A stretch of DNA of 64,000 nt from Ochotona curzoniae (lineage: Eukaryota > Chordata > Mammalia > Lagomorpha > Ochotonidae), in the NCBI RefSeq assembly GCF_017591425.1, contig NW_024467106.1, forward strand, positions 25,100,501 to 25,164,500. Direction: 5' to 3'. The notes beneath the pieces were generated by a model. That model ran no database searches, was not told the origin of the DNA, and saw only the letters and a list, made by a program, of their open reading frames with translations. A program made the position numbers and the translations under genes. Shown one piece after another: positions 1-12,296 of this stretch (position 1 is its first letter; every line of letters begins with the position of its first letter).

Positions 1-755
1 AGGAAACAGGGTTATGCAAACTGAAGTTACAGTGAGATTTTACCTCACTCCAAAATCTATAAGTGCTTTGGAGGATACAGAAAAAAAGGTATCCCATTGT
101 TGGTGGGAATGTAAACCAGCACAACCATTATGGAAGACTTTATAGAGAATTTTCAGAGATCTAAAAATAGATCTATCGTTTGACAAGGCCATCCCATTGC
201 TGAAAAGCTATCCAAACGAAATGTACTTAAGCACCCCCAGGTGCTAAGATTGGGATTAATCCAGATGTTTATTAGCAAATGAGTGGATGAAGAGAATGTA
301 GCATATATACGCTATGAAATACTACTACTACAGCATATAAAAGGGAATGATATCCTGTCTTTTCCAACAAAATGGATGCTTATACAAATATACCAGACTC
401 AAAAAAGAGAAACATTATGTTTTCCCAGATATATGGCAGCTAATATAGAACACACACAAAAAATGTGGTAATGAAATATTCATTTTGAGTTATGATTTTC
501 TTTTTCATACCTTGTTTAAACTTCAGTATAAATATGATCTTGCTTTTTTTTTAACCTTTTGCTTGTTGAATAGTATAATTAGTGTCAAATAGGGCCTGTG
601 AATATAAAGTAGGTTAAAATTATATTTGTATAAATACTGCTAAAGGGAGGTAAGGAAGGGTTGGTATTGGTGGGAACAGGAGTGCAAGGGAGATGTGACT
701 GTCTTTTTTGAACCAATTCGTTTTTCTCGTAATAGTAATAAAAATGGAAACTCTC
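1..755 (+). mobile_element. LINE-1 3' portion (ORF2 C-terminal region plus 3'UTR), lagomorph type, decayed
   Basis: The stretch follows the standard mammalian L1 order. 'cagtgagattttacctcactcc' (near 31) is followed by 'cattgttggtgggaatgtaaac' (near 95), 'cagagatctaaaaatagatc' (near 153), 'gagtggatgaagagaatgt' (near 281) and 'gatatcctgtcttttccaac' (near 349). These correspond to the end of ORF2 and the start of the 3'UTR. The element is cut by the window edge and has no usable reading frame, since the short frames here are chance. A G-rich 3'UTR-like part at 640-695 leads into AT-rich sequence, so the 3' boundary is approximate. Assignment is from remembered L1 consensus, not a search. Confidence 0.75.
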
Positions 756-1302
756 ACAAACAAGACAGTCATAGGATTTATGTGCACTTTTCAACAGTTT
801 TTTTTTTTTATAATGAAGTGTTGGTAAAATTTTACTCTATCTCTGGAGTTGTATTACGTATCTCCCTTCAGCAGATTTGCTGTGATAGTTTTGGAATTTG
901 CAGGTATCTTGGGGGTCTTTCAATAACTGAACACATTATATAAACATTTTGTTGTTAATTTTATTGTTGCAGGGCTCAGTGAGTATTTTATTATTTTTGC
1001 TGTGCTTGACTAATGCTTTCAGCATAGTAAAGTGTAATCAAGTTTTTATAAATTAATTTTGAAAAATCACACATGTAATCATTTTTCTCTGCCCCTGACA
1101 CTCCCACACACTTACATACAGGTGTTGTTACTTCGATGCAATCATGCATCTTTCTCAAAGTATGAGTCAAGTACCAGTCTCTGCTATGACAATTAAATAA
1201 TTTACACCGGCGTACTTAAGCATTTGGTCAAGAAATTTTAGTATTGGTACTACAGGAAACCAAGTTTTCAATTCTCTGTTTCAAAACTGGGTATTAAAAT
1301 AT
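756..1302. other. AT-rich unique sequence, nothing recognised
   Basis: No open frame, repeat family or RNA motif stands out between the L1 end and the first SINE. Confidence 0.6.
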
Positions 1303-1650
1303 GTGGAGGTTGGGGCCCAGGCCCAAGGCCTAGCAGCCAAATTCCTTACCTTGCACACGCCGGGATCTCATATGGACGCTGGTTCTACTCCCGACTGCTC
1401 CACTTCCCATCCAGCTCCCTGCTTGTGGTATGGGAAAGCAGTCCAGGATGGTTCAAAACCTTGGAACCCTGCACCTGCATAGGAGACCCGGAAGAGCTCC
1501 TGGTTCCTGGCTTCGGACGGCGCAGCACCGGCCATTGCGGTCACTTGGGGAGTGAAACATCAGATGGAAGATCTTCCTCTCTGTCCCCTCCTTCTCTCTG
1601 TATATCTGATTTTGTGATAAAAAATAAAATCTTAAAAAAAAAGTGGAGGT
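1303..1650 (+). mobile_element. CSINE, full length, with target-site duplication
   Basis: A complete sense copy (body about 1311-1642) starts at 'ggggccca' and contains the internal 'catatggacgctggttctac' box-B region. It ends in 'aataaaatcttaaaaaaaa'. Its 8-bp target-site duplication is gtggaggt at 1303-1310 and again at 1643-1650, so both ends are original. Confidence 0.93.
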
Positions 1651-1759
1651 CGTGGTTACAGCCTCACGAAGAAAACCTGGTGTAATACCTTCAAAACCTA
1701 GGATTGAATTAACATAGAAAAATGAGAAACAAGTTTAGAGAATCCTGATTGCATCTTTT

Positions 1760-2545
1760 ATGATTTTAGAAACCATTGGAACTCATCTGTTACATGTCAG
1801 ATGTTATGTTTATGCTGTTTATATTGATTCAGAATGGGTTTCTGTGTCGTGCAACCAAAAATTTGCCTACTTAACTTTCTGTGGATATAAACCCAGAAGC
1901 ATGATGGTAGTATCACATAGTAGTTCACTTACTGCTGTTCTATTTTCACTAGCTATGATACAGAATAAACTCAGATGTCCAACTACAGATAGTTGAACAA
2001 AGCAAATGTGGCACGTAAATGCAATGAAATACTTTACAAACAGGAAGGGTTACATTATTTGCAGTAAAATAGGTGTACAAGACCGGCATGAAATAAGTCA
2101 GATACAGAATCTAAATATATAATAGTGGTTACAAGAAGTTTGGAAGGGAAGGGACAGGGATGGTAGAAGCAAGTTGAGTGATGGACACTAAACCAGCAAG
2201 ATTTGTCTTCATTTCTACAGAATGCTTGCTCATCTGTAGTTCACAATGAACTTCATTTATCTTATGAATAAGTGAAAAAGAAGCTTGAAAGTTTCAAACA
2301 AAAGGTAATTATAAGGAATTGAAGCATCAACTACTGTAATTCTGATTGGCATATAATAAATACATTTATTATAACATCATATTATAGCCCCTATATATGT
2401 ATAATTGTATGTTAACGTAATATTTAAAAAGAATATCAACCTGATTTTATCTATACATATTGCATTGAATTACCACATTGTATCTTCCAAATATGTACAG
2501 CTAAAATAATCATGAAAATATCTCTGTACCTTAACCTTATATGAT
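1760..2545 (+). mobile_element. Old LINE-1 3' end (L1MA-like)
   Basis: The sequence 'aaagcaaatgtggcacgtaaatgcaatgaaat' (from about 2000) matches the ancestral L1 phrase for a small-genome-primate-type 3' end (aaagaaaatgtggtacatatacacaatggaat). It is followed by a 3'UTR-like run up to 'cctatatatgtataattgtatg' near 2390. No reading frame survives. The 5' boundary is uncertain because divergence is high. Confidence 0.6.
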
Positions 2546-2670
2546 CTACTATATCCTTTACAACTCACCCATCACAGGCATTTAGCATTCCCATTATTTA
2601 AGTTGGAAAGTTGAGGAAGAAATGCTAATGACTACTTCATGTTAATAAAGAGAGTAATAGGCTATAACCT

Positions 2671-2915
2671 TTAAAAATATTTATTTTCATTTGCAAGGCA
2701 AGAGCTGATCCTATCCAAGCCAGGAGCAAGGAGTTTTTCCTGGTCTCCCACATGGATACACAGTACCAAGCATTTGAACCATCCTTCGCTGCTTCCCTGG
2801 GCCATAAGCTGAGAGTTGAGTTGGAAATGGAGCAGCTGAAACATGAACCAGCGTCCATATGGGATGCCCATAACACAGGGCAGAGGATTAGTCTGATGTG
2901 CAACCATGTTGGTAC
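2671..2915 (-). mobile_element. CSINE, 5'-worn antisense copy
   Basis: The antisense tail 'aaaaatatttattttcatttgcaaggca' is followed by 'ccaagccaggagcaagga' and then 'gtccatatgggatgcccata'. The A/C-rich spacer behind the tail is shortened. The two overlapping frames of 78-88 codons here are read-through of the SINE. Confidence 0.8.
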
Positions 2916-4555
2916 TGATAGAATATTGCTTTAACTTAAGGGTATTGGAGGCAAGTAATTTTACTTAGAGTAAAGCATGAGAAGTTTAGATGTGTTTATT
3001 TTTTACTTTCTGTTCTTTATGGGCAGAAAACTGGTTATGTTATATTGCTTCTAAGAAACTTATTAACATAAACTCTCATTATTTTAAGAATGTAGCTCTC
3101 CTGTTGCTATGCTTAATTAAAGGTCATAATTAATTGAAATTGTGACAGCTTATCCTTGTCCTGATTTAATTCCAAATGGCAGAGTTCACTAGATTGCAAC
3201 CATTACTGCAGCTACCTAAGGGTAGTGGTTAATTTTACTGCTTTGACTAGTACTTTGATTGCTTTTGCTTTAATCAAGCTTCAGTCTATTTAAATCAGCT
3301 ATTACATACTCAAGAATTGAGCATCTTATGCAAAACACTGCGACTGCATCTTAATATAATCACTTCAACAGCACTTTGGCTACAATCCACGTATTAACAG
3401 CTTCCACAGTTGAATACCTTCAAAATCAGGATGTATCGCATATAACTGTAAGGATTACAGAGAATAATAGACATTTTATATGCTCAAAACTGGCTGGTGT
3501 TGCACTCCAGCACCCTTTCTGCTTTCCAGTAGAAGTAACTGATAAGAATTTAATAAACAGAGGTGCTTTCAATATTCAAGTTGCTCAAGTCAAACCTGGA
3601 AGGAGATTAACCACCCCAAGGACTCACTGATGTGACTGCAAGCATTCAACAGAGTGAGAACTTCTATAAATGTTGACATTAAATCATTGCAGTGCAATAA
3701 CGTTTACAATGAGCCAATCAAACCTTCCTAATGGCTTGAAATAACACACACTTCAAGAAAGATCCTACATTGTGTAAAATAACAACAAAGTGTTGCATAG
3801 GTATGTTTGCCAAAGTTTGTGAAGGGTGTAGGAAGGGGAAAAATTACATACATCATGTTCAAGATACAATTTGACACAGAAATCCTGGAAAGCAGCTCAG
3901 CATTAATTAAGTACATACACGGTCTCCTATACATCTCCTCTATGTCTATGCCCTGACGAAAGTCTCCCAAACTGACGTAACACAAGCTTCATTTTGGATA
4001 AGAGAGGTTAAATAATATTTATAGTATAATAATTTTATACAGATTAAAGCAATTTTTCTAAACATTGCTTATTTTACAAGATTACAATATATATATTCGA
4101 GTGCCTATAAAAACACACAGAATAGGTTTTTGTAGGATAATAAAAAATAGGAGCAATAATGAAAGAACACAAGGAAATTTAAATATAAATATGTGCCAAA
4201 TGTGATACTAATTATTTTAAATACTATGAGGGATATAATTCAACCGATTTTTAAATTTCATGTTAGATCAGATTTTTTTTTTTAAGAAGAAAGGAGGAGG
4301 TCAAAATCATCTCAAAGACCGTCTCAGAGCTTTCTCATTTTGTTGTTGTTGGAGCTGTTTCTGGCCACTGCAGCCACATTCTATAGGAGTCCTCTGTCTG
4401 GATAGAGACATTCTTGGTCAATATGTTTTCTGCATCTAGGGCATTCATTAAACCAATAAAAAAGAGCCCTGATTAAATTCTTTCTTCTTTCTTTCTTTAT
4501 TTAAGTGTTTTCTTAATTTTTACTTCTTCCTGATGCAGCATCCATAGGTTCAGGA
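2916..4555. other. Unique AT-rich sequence; possible conserved non-coding stretch at 3,080-3,400
   Basis: No gene or repeat was recognised. An 84-codon frame on + (3,376-3,630) has no recognised domain and no splice or promoter context. The part at 3,080-3,400 has several TAATTA/TTAATT and ATGCAAA-type motifs and little decay into microsatellite, which is why it is singled out. That reading is inference. Confidence 0.5.
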
Positions 4556-4765
4556 ATGCTGGACTTTAGGCCATTACAGATAATAGGTATAGAAACAGAA
4601 GGTCATGGTACACTTAATTAGCAGAATGATGGACTTGTGACTTGTGGAAGGACTACACTACTGTAATAATATGGGGAGATAGAGTGAGGGGGAAAGGAGA
4701 GTGGCAAGGTGATTGAATCCTTGCCATGTTACATAAATGATTAAATTATGGATTTTCTTCTTGTA
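4556..4765 (+). mobile_element. LINE-1 3' terminal fragment, lagomorph lineage
   Basis: The segment 'gctggactttaggcc... gatggacttgtgac... aggactacactactgtaataatatgggg' is the same order of words as at 20,300-20,400 and, in reverse, at 34,750-34,880. A G-rich run (4,683-4,715) comes before the end. Identification rests on this internal comparison. Confidence 0.55.
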
Positions 4766-5480
4766 TAGATTTAATGCAAGAAAAAGCTTCGAAAAACTAT
4801 AGCAATAAAAATAAGAAAGTTAAAACATGATATGTTAAATGATACAATACAGAATGGGATGGGATGAGAGAGAACCAGAAATTAGTATTGGGAAATGTCA
4901 TTGATTCTAATGAAGAGGTATATACACCTAAGTACATAGAATGGCCCCCCCTTGATTCTGATTCAGCTACTTGTCTATCTTTCTCTACTTCCATCCATAC
5001 AACCATTTATTGATCAACCCATTCATACTTCCATCCATCCAGTAATCCAATAAGATTAAGTAGTATACTCAACCCTAGGTGAACAGGTACTGGTTACTAA
5101 AGTTAAAATAATTATTGAGATTGCCACTCTTTAATGAAGTTTTGTGCATGGCCTTGTCAGAATTTAGAGGTGGCCCCTGCTTCAGGACTGAAACCAAGAC
5201 AGCCGTATGTCACATTTTACTCTACATATCCACCTAATAAGACATGCAATAAGAAGCTGAAAGTTAAATAGTTTGCTGTGCCAAAGGAAATATTTTCCAC
5301 AGGAAAAAAGACAAATTTCATCACAAGTCTGTGAAAAGGTCATATTAAGCAAGTATAAATTAAAATAACTTTGAATCAATATTTCCACCTGTCAACTACT
5401 TTGAAACTAACTAATACAGAGGGAATTTTGCTTGTTCAAGGTTTATTTGAAGCTTCTAAAAACAGACAAATTTTTATTGC
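4766..5480. other. AT-rich unique sequence, nothing recognised
   Basis: Short chance frames only, with no repeat recognised. Confidence 0.6.
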
Positions 5481-5741
5481 CTTTTTATTTAAGGTTGATT
5501 GTATTAAAGTCAGAGTTACAGAGAGAGGGAGAAGAGAGAGAATGCGGAGGGAGGGGACTGAGAGGGGGCCACGGGAGAGTAAGAGAATCTTCCGTCTGCT
5601 GTTTTACCCCCCAGAGGCTGTAATGGACAGCGCTGGGCAAGAACAGACAAAGGTGCCAAAAGTTCCGTGCTTGACTCCAACTAAGTGCAGGGATTCAGGC
5701 ACTTGGAGAATTTTCCACTGCCTCCTCAAGCGTTGTGCCAC
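5481..5741 (-). mobile_element. CSINE, old diverged antisense copy
   Basis: The antisense body runs from 'tttttatttaaggttgattg' through a purine-rich 'gagagaggga' expansion (5,520-5,580) to 'ggattcaggcacttggagaattttccactgcctcct'. The 5' end of the SINE is missing or unrecognisable. A 150-codon frame crossing it (5,371-5,823) is fortuitous. Confidence 0.7.
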
Positions 5742-6315
5742 GATTGGTGACCTTTTGTGCTATTCAGCAATAGAAGTAATCAGTTCATATGAGGAGACTG
5801 AGAAAAAGAAACGTGGCAGTTAGATACGAATATCTGCAACAAGAATCATGCATCAATTGCTTTTGTCACGCCTTGACCCCAAAATCAAATAGCATGATCA
5901 GATTATTTAGCAAAAAGGAGAAAATTAATTTCCCATCTATTGAGATTTCTAATACTAGTATATTCATTTTTCTTATATAAAAATTATTGTTTAAAATTTC
6001 GTATTTTCTCATTTGTTTCCAGATTATTTACTATATGTTATATGTCTGTTATTTTAATATAGTAAATTTAAAAATCAGTGTCTTATATACAAATATGATT
6101 GTCTATGGATTTCTGGTAGTTTTTCTTATACTCACATACATTCCTGCCACACACACACACACACACATACAACTTCTATATATGTTTACATAGTGTTTTG
6201 AAATATTGTCCTTTAACATGTATTACTTTCTGTGTCAATGTATTCACCTATTTTTTTTTGAGAATTATTAAGAGACATTTGGAATTCCACTGAATTGTTT
6301 ATAATGATTTTCATG
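5742..6315. other. AT-rich sequence with a (CA)10 tract at 6,148-6,167
   Basis: No gene was recognised. The dinucleotide run is pure over about 20 bp. Confidence 0.65.
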
Positions 6316-6519
6316 TCTTTTTATTTGCAAGACAGATACACAGAGCGGAGAGACAGAAAGATCTTGCATCTGCTGGTCCACCCTCCTGGTGGCCACAAAG
6401 GCCAGAGTTGAATCAGCCCAAAGCCAGTAAACAGGAGCTTCTTCCAGGTCTCCCACATGGGGGCAGCACCCATATGGGATCCCAGCACGTTAAAGGCAAG
6501 GCTATTGTGTCAGGGCCCC
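6316..6519 (-). mobile_element. CSINE with internal deletion
   Basis: The antisense tail joins 'aggtctcccacatggggg' directly to 'cagcacccatatgggatccc'. About 100 bp of the usual middle (the 'ggtcccaaggctttgggcc... gggagctgga' part) is absent. It ends at the 5' 'cagggcccc'. Confidence 0.88.
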
Positions 6520-6562
6520 TAGTGATATGTTTACATTCTTGTATGGTGTTATCAGAGAGTTT

Positions 6563-6893
6563 TGGGGTTGGTGCTGTGGCTCAACAGGCTAATCTTCCAC
6601 CCTCAAGTGATGGAATCCCATATGGCAGCCAGTCCGTGTCCCATTTGTTCTAGTTCCAATCCAGCTCTACTTCCGGCGTGGGAAAGCTGAGGAGGATAGC
6701 CCGTCCTTAGGTCCCCAGTACCTATGTGGGAAACCCAGAAGAAGCTCCTGCCTCTTGGATACTGGCTCCTGGTTTCAGATTGGCTCTCCTTCAGCAGTTG
6801 CCATCTTTTGGAAAATGAACCAGTGGATGAAACATCTGTCTCTCCTTTGGCCTGTGTAAATTTGCCTTTCAAGTAAAAAAGAAATTTAAAAGA
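6563..6893 (+). mobile_element. CSINE of the 'ggttggtgctgtggctcaacaggctaat' subfamily
   Basis: The start differs from the majority type. The A-box region reads 'tgtggctcaacaggcta', as also in the copies at 22,931 and 46,287, which marks a second subfamily in the window. The copy is complete down to 'aagtaaaaaagaaatttaaaag'. Confidence 0.87.
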
Positions 6894-7147
6894 ACGGTTT
6901 GCTTAACTATTCATTTAAAAGGCAAAGGGGGTTTGAGGAGAGAGCATTCAAAAAGCCCCATATGTTTTTTTTATTTACAATTTGATAATTTTGAATAATA
7001 TAACTGAAATTGTCATCAGATTTATTGCCATGTGTATTTTCTTCACCTCTAATTGTTTTCTTCTGCATTTATATAAATGATTATGTTATTTTAACGCACA
7101 TACTCAAAAGTACTTCAAGAAAAGAACATGAAGTATTTTTTCAAAAA

Positions 7148-7684
7148 ACTTTTTATTTAAAAAATTTGGTCATTATTTTTATTTTATCTGAATGACAATG
7201 AGACAAGTTGAGAGATAGAAGGAGATCGTGTCAGAGAGAAATATCATGCAACTGTTTATTCACTGCTTGAATTCACATGGGAGCCAAGGATGGGTGAGAT
7301 CAAAATAAGGACCATGAACTCAGTCTGAGTCTCCGACATTGGTATCAGGGACCCACGCACCCTAACTGTATCGACTGTTTCCCAGAGTGTGCATTGCATT
7401 AGCAGACGAGTGGAATCTGAATACACAGGATTTCTTTTGGTTCACTTTCCAAGCAGCCACAATGGCTGGAGCTGAGCTGATCTGAAGCCAAGAGCCATGA
7501 GCCTCCTCCCAGTCTCCCATGTGGGTACAGAGTCTCAAGGCCTTGGGGTATCCTCTGCTGCTTTCCCAAGCCACAAGCAGGGAGCTGGATGGAAAGCAAG
7601 CCACTGGGATTAGAACCGGCGGCCGTATGCGATCCCAACATGGGCAACATGAGGACTTTAGCCTCTAGGCTACCACACTGGGCC
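7148..7684 (-). mobile_element. Compound antisense CSINE: one copy inserted into or abutting an older one
   Basis: The left part (7,148-7,440) has the older long-subfamily words 'ggtatcagggacccacgcaccctaactgt'. The right part (7,440-7,684) is a younger body with 'ccacaagcagggagctggatgg', 'gattagaaccggcggccgta' and the 5' terminus 'ctaccacactgggcc'. The younger body lacks its own tail, so the join may be by deletion rather than by nested insertion. A 107-codon minus-strand frame here is SINE read-through. Confidence 0.75.
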
Positions 7685-9676
7685 TTGTTTCTTTTTAAAG
7701 AAGTGATTCTATGTGACCTCAAATTATCTTATTTTGCTTTACATCAGTGGTTGTATTAGTTGTTTTTTCAATGAAAAATATGGAGACAGAGTCAGTAGCG
7801 TAAGCAATTTACTAGAATATGATGTCATTGAAAGATTAAAGAGGTGTATGCAGCATCACACAAGATAATTCTTTCATCTGTTCTGACACATGTAAAAGCA
7901 GAGGGAGGTGAAGGATTGGGGAGGACTTCAGACCAACCTACAGGGCTGAGAGTATATCAGATATGTTCTGGTTCCAAAGCTGACCATTACCAAATCTCTC
8001 ATCACCTTTTCTTGCACACCATAAAGTGAAGCTATTCTGAAGTTAAGGAAGTTGGGGTAGTCAGTTAATTGTGCTGCTTCCAGTTAATCAAGAAGCTTTG
8101 TCTTGAAAGATTGGCATGAATGCTGTATACAAGATGATTTTACTTTAACAAGAGCTTTCAAAAAATCAGTGTATCAATATAAGCACTTATTCCTCCAGTT
8201 CATTCTTTGTCTATAGAATGTCAAGCATTCAAGTCTGTAAAGTGAGTATCAAGTGGCTATTTCTCACAAGGAACTTAAAATTTGATGGCAAGAAAGAAAA
8301 ACAATAAAAAGACAATTAGAATTTGACATGTTTAGTAATAGAATTCTACAAGAACAAGAATCAAACTTATAACCCTTCAGGCACTCCCATGGATTTTCAG
8401 ACTAACTATTGATAAGCTGAACTTTAAAGTAAGCGGAAAAATATTTTAGCCCAAGAACAAACAGCCTGAGAAAAGGAAGCAAAAGCCAATATTTTAGCTT
8501 AAACAATATATTTTAACCTGATTAAAATCAGATTGGACTTACATATCTATCTTTTTTTGTACCCCAAATCACTCACAACCAGGCCCCATTATCTATGTCT
8601 GAAGGTCATTTTTACAGCAAAAATAGCCACAATCTCATATCAACAGAACATACACTGGAAAACAAATCTTTAATGATACAAAGTATATGGAATTAATTCA
8701 CTAAAATAGTTGGAAACAAAAGCCCAATATCTGCTATAGTAAATTGTAATGAATAATAACACAGATGTAACATCTACAATCTCAGATTAACCAAATCAAG
8801 AATAACATGATTTCTGGGAAAACTCCAAGGTGAATTCACAGGCTTAAATAATCTGAACATTGATTATTACACATCAAAGGAATTAACTTTCTAGGTTGGA
8901 TTTTTAGTGGGACAAGATGGAATACCGTGAAAAAATAATGTCAGTTTATGTCCAGTTTAGTTATTGCTTCTAACTGCGCAAAACCATTTTATAGATATGC
9001 ATTTGGAAATGTTCTCATTTAATATACAGTGACTTTCATTATATGAGTGCTGTACAAAAGTCACCACTAGCATTTTATTAATTGTGGTCTGAAAGATATC
9101 CTCTGGCTCTTTATGATTTTTTCATAATTCAGTATTGATATTCTATAGCCTATGAATTATAAAATTTAGTCTTAACAGTCCTCTATTGCTTTTTAATGTT
9201 TCTGTGTCATAAAGGACAAATACATTTATGTCCACACAAAAAGATAATTTTTGAAAAACATCAAAGAATTATTTAAAGGGAGAACATAATAAAAAAAGCT
9301 TTCTGTTAAAATATTTCTGCTAATTTGTGTGAGATAAAACATCAAATACAGAAGATATTACAAAAGTACAAAGTAGGGTACATTACCAATATTTTTAATT
9401 TCATGAAAGTAGTTCTAATTTTGTGTCTATGCTAATAAAAAAAATACTTGAACGTTTTGTGTTTGCAACGTTTTGTGTTTGCAAAATGAATGCATCTGGA
9501 AATTATCAGGCTTAGTGAATAAGCCAATTTCCAAAAAAGTGACAAATATTATTGTTTTTCTGATCTGAAAGAACTAATACACAGAGTATTAAAATGTAAT
9601 CTATATGGGAGAAATTGACATTTTAAGATTTGATTGAGGCTTACAACCTTCGTCTAAACTTTTGAGGAACAGTAGG
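7685..9676. other. Two kilobases of unique AT-rich sequence with a 16-bp tandem duplication
   Basis: No coding or repeat-family signal was recognised. The one local structure is a perfect doubling of a 16-bp word beginning aacgttttgtg at 9,451-9,466 and 9,467-9,482. Confidence 0.6.
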
Positions 9677-9695
9677 TTTTTTTTTTTTTTTTTTT
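9677..9695. repeat. Poly(T) tract, 19 T
   Basis: An uninterrupted T run directly before sequence without recognised SINE similarity. It may be the tail of an antisense retrocopy whose body is no longer recognisable. Confidence 0.9.
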
Positions 9696-9744
9696 AATTC
9701 TTGCTGTTTGTTGGAGTGTTAAGCCAGTGGTTGTGAAGTGAGCA

Positions 9745-9915
9745 TTTGCCATTGCAAAATGTTCTTAACAATGAGAAGAAACAGGCAAGGAGAAGCTTGC
9801 ACAGGGAACATGGGCAGGAGGGTGGGCGGGGGCAAAGTATCACTATGTTTCTAAATTAGCATTGCAAAGTGAATAAAATTTATTTACCTCATGTAAATAA
9901 AATGATTTTTAAAAG
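9745..9915 (+). mobile_element. LINE-1 3' end relic, lagomorph type
   Basis: A G-rich run 'ggcaggagggtgggcggggg' (9,812-9,831) is followed by 'tatcactatgtttctaaa' and an AT-rich end 'aataaaatttatttacctcatgtaaataaaatga'. This order matches the end of lagomorph L1 3'UTRs as I remember them. Confidence 0.5.
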
Positions 9916-11084
9916 ATTCTTTCAATTAAAGGAGAGGTTTTTGTTGTTGTTGTTGTTTATATCCCAATATAGGACTGTACACATTACCATTATTTTTTGA
10001 AGATATTAAATTTATAGTTATCTCATAGCTTTGTTACTAATGGAGATACAGTTAACATATTAAGCAGTTACTTTTAAAGGGCACATATTTGCAAATTCTT
10101 TTAATCTTTTAACTTATGTCACTTTTATTGCAGTTTGACTAAAGGAGATAAAATAAAGTCAGTGCCATCCATAGGATCTATAACTTTGTATTCTGAAGAT
10201 TAAAGAAACAAACAACATGGCAAGAAATAGAATTACAGAATTTGTAGACATAAATTCAAAATATTAGTTCTGACTTAGCTCTTGTCCTATCAGGAATTCA
10301 GTACTTTTAAATTTCATTTTACTAATATAAAAGGAGCAAATTTCATGTATTTTATAGGCACAGTTCTAAGACAATAACCTATTTCTCTTCTTTCCTCTCT
10401 CCTCCCCTCAGTCCTCCTCCTTCCTTGCTTTCTTTTATTATTATTTTTAAAATTTTTACAGTGACAGAATTTCAATCCACTCTTTAATCAAAGCTGTAAT
10501 TAACCATTAACCAACATGTAAAAATAGGATTCTAAACAAGTGCTAAAATGAGAATCATATAACAAGATGCCCTTTTCATTCTTACACATTTTTGAGATAA
10601 TTCTAATATGTTATGAAAACACTGTTCTGTAACAAAGATCTTATTTTTTTCTCTCCTTTTCTCTCCACTTGCTATTTTTCTAAATTTGAGACTACTGAAA
10701 TAACAAGAGTACTTTTGTATTTTAGGTGCAAGGTCTTAAATAATAAATTGAAATGAGCAATAAACTACTATGAAAGGTAACTATATTTGCGGAGCATTTT
10801 AAAAAGAAAAATGCATTAGTAAAAGTGGGTATCTTGACTAAAAGGCTCTAAATGTTAACACATTTTCACAGATTTTTATATTCATATGGTCATTTTGTTA
10901 ATTATAGGGCATAACCAGCCCAGCTGTAAGCAATTGTCTAGGTTTCCTTGTACCTAGCAAGTGTTACACTGCTGGGAGAAAAGCAGCTACTTTCTGGCAG
11001 GCATTCTGGACCTGGTTAATGCCAAATTTGTGTTAATTATATATGAGTGTGCCAGCATAGTTGCCTATTCTATTTTTATTTTTA
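9916..11084. other. Unique sequence; pyrimidine tract 10,379-10,440; possible conserved stretch 10,870-11,040
   Basis: No gene was recognised. The pyrimidine-rich run is C/T over most of about 60 bp. The segment 10,870-11,040 has balanced composition, TTAATTA cores and an intact look compared with its flanks, and it could be a conserved element. That is inference only. Confidence 0.45.
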
Positions 11085-11560
11085 AAAGAAATGTGGGGAG
11101 GTAGGAAATACCAGGCTGGGATGTTTTTTGGCAGTTTCTACAGACCAGGAAACTGCACTTGCAGGTAGACAATGGAGCTGAGATGGAGTGGTTAGAGGAG
11201 GGAACCAGAGGTTATGCCTAGGTCAGGCCAAGGCACCTGCTCACATGGGGAACTTGGGCTTGGCTAAATAGAATTGCCCACAGTTTGATGGCACACACAA
11301 AAGCTCGGGCTGAGGCACATACCTGGCTGGCCTATGCCACCGTACCTGCCCACTAGTACAGAAGCAGGGGATGGAGCACATTAGGCTGGACCACAGCACC
11401 CACCAGAATGTGAGAGAACCAGATCTGGGGGCAAAGCTTCAGGGCCTTTATCACGCTTGTTGAAAAATTCCTGTGAGAGCTGTGTTCTTTGTGGCTGATG
11501 TGGACACAATTTTGGCAAACATCTAATCTATCTAGTAGACTGTCCCACATTTTTTTTTAA
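11085..11560. mobile_element. GC-rich block, possibly an L1 5'UTR fragment
   Basis: Composition jumps from AT-rich to about balanced GC. Loosely repeated words recur: 'ggctgaggcacatacctggctggcctatgccacc' (around 11,310) and 'ggctggaccacagcacccacc' (around 11,383). Lagomorph L1 5'UTRs contain such degenerate repeats. No frame of note is present, and the assignment is tentative. Confidence 0.35.
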
Positions 11561-11725
11561 CTGTATAAACTGAACCACTTAAAACACTGTGGCCTTGGCT
11601 ATTGGTCCCCTTCAATTAGGACACAGAGAAAAAAAAACTTTTTTTTTCCTTGCAACTGAAGAGGATAGTGTACCCCTACAGACTTCATATGACTTCAACA
11701 CACTATTGTCTGGTTTTAAAAGCAG

Positions 11726-12030
11726 GTATCCGGGTTGCCATGTGGCACAATAGTTTATATTCAGCCTGTGATTTCTGAAGCTTGTGTCAGATTTCCTGGA
11801 CTCAAGCCCTGTGTATGGTTCTTGTTTCTGTCCCCTGCCTGAGAGGCAGCGTGTTGGCTCAAGCAGTCAGGAAGCTACCACGCACCTGGGCGACGTGGAG
11901 TGAGTCCTGGGCCGCTTGCTTTGACCTGACTCAGCCCAGTCTACTGCTTATTATAGGCGTGTAAGGAGTGAATCAGCAGATGAAGGACCCCTCTCTCTTT
12001 CTCTCTCAAATAACTATTCCATAAAAAAAT
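11726..12030 (+). mobile_element. CSINE, older long subfamily
   Basis: The start 'gggttgccatgtggcacaatag' is followed by a diverged body with 'ggcgacgtggagtgagtcctggg' and 'gactcagcccagtctactgc'. It ends in 'ctctctctttctctctcaaataa'. No target duplication was found. Confidence 0.7.
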
Positions 12031-12296
12031 AGCTATCCATTTGCAAACTACCACTCAGGAGGTGGGAGGACTTTGTCCTCACCAACTTTTCAGAAAGTGT
12101 CAATGGCTTCATCATTCTTCCACCAAACTTTCAATACAAATTTCACCTTTGTTCTTGCTTTGGTTTCACCAGAATTCCCAATGCTCTCAAAAGAGTTATT
12201 TTCCACCTGAAGTATTATATTTCATAGTGCCCCCTAGCTAGTCCCTTGAACTCTTGCTTTCTCCTTATTCCACTAAAACACATGAATGGATAAAAA

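Noticed and set aside
5371..5823. 150-codon + frame
   Set aside because: Most of it crosses an old antisense CSINE and an A/G-rich stretch that translates to Arg/Glu-rich text.
7399..7722. 107-codon minus frame and its overlapping companions
   Set aside because: The SINE body accounts for all of it.
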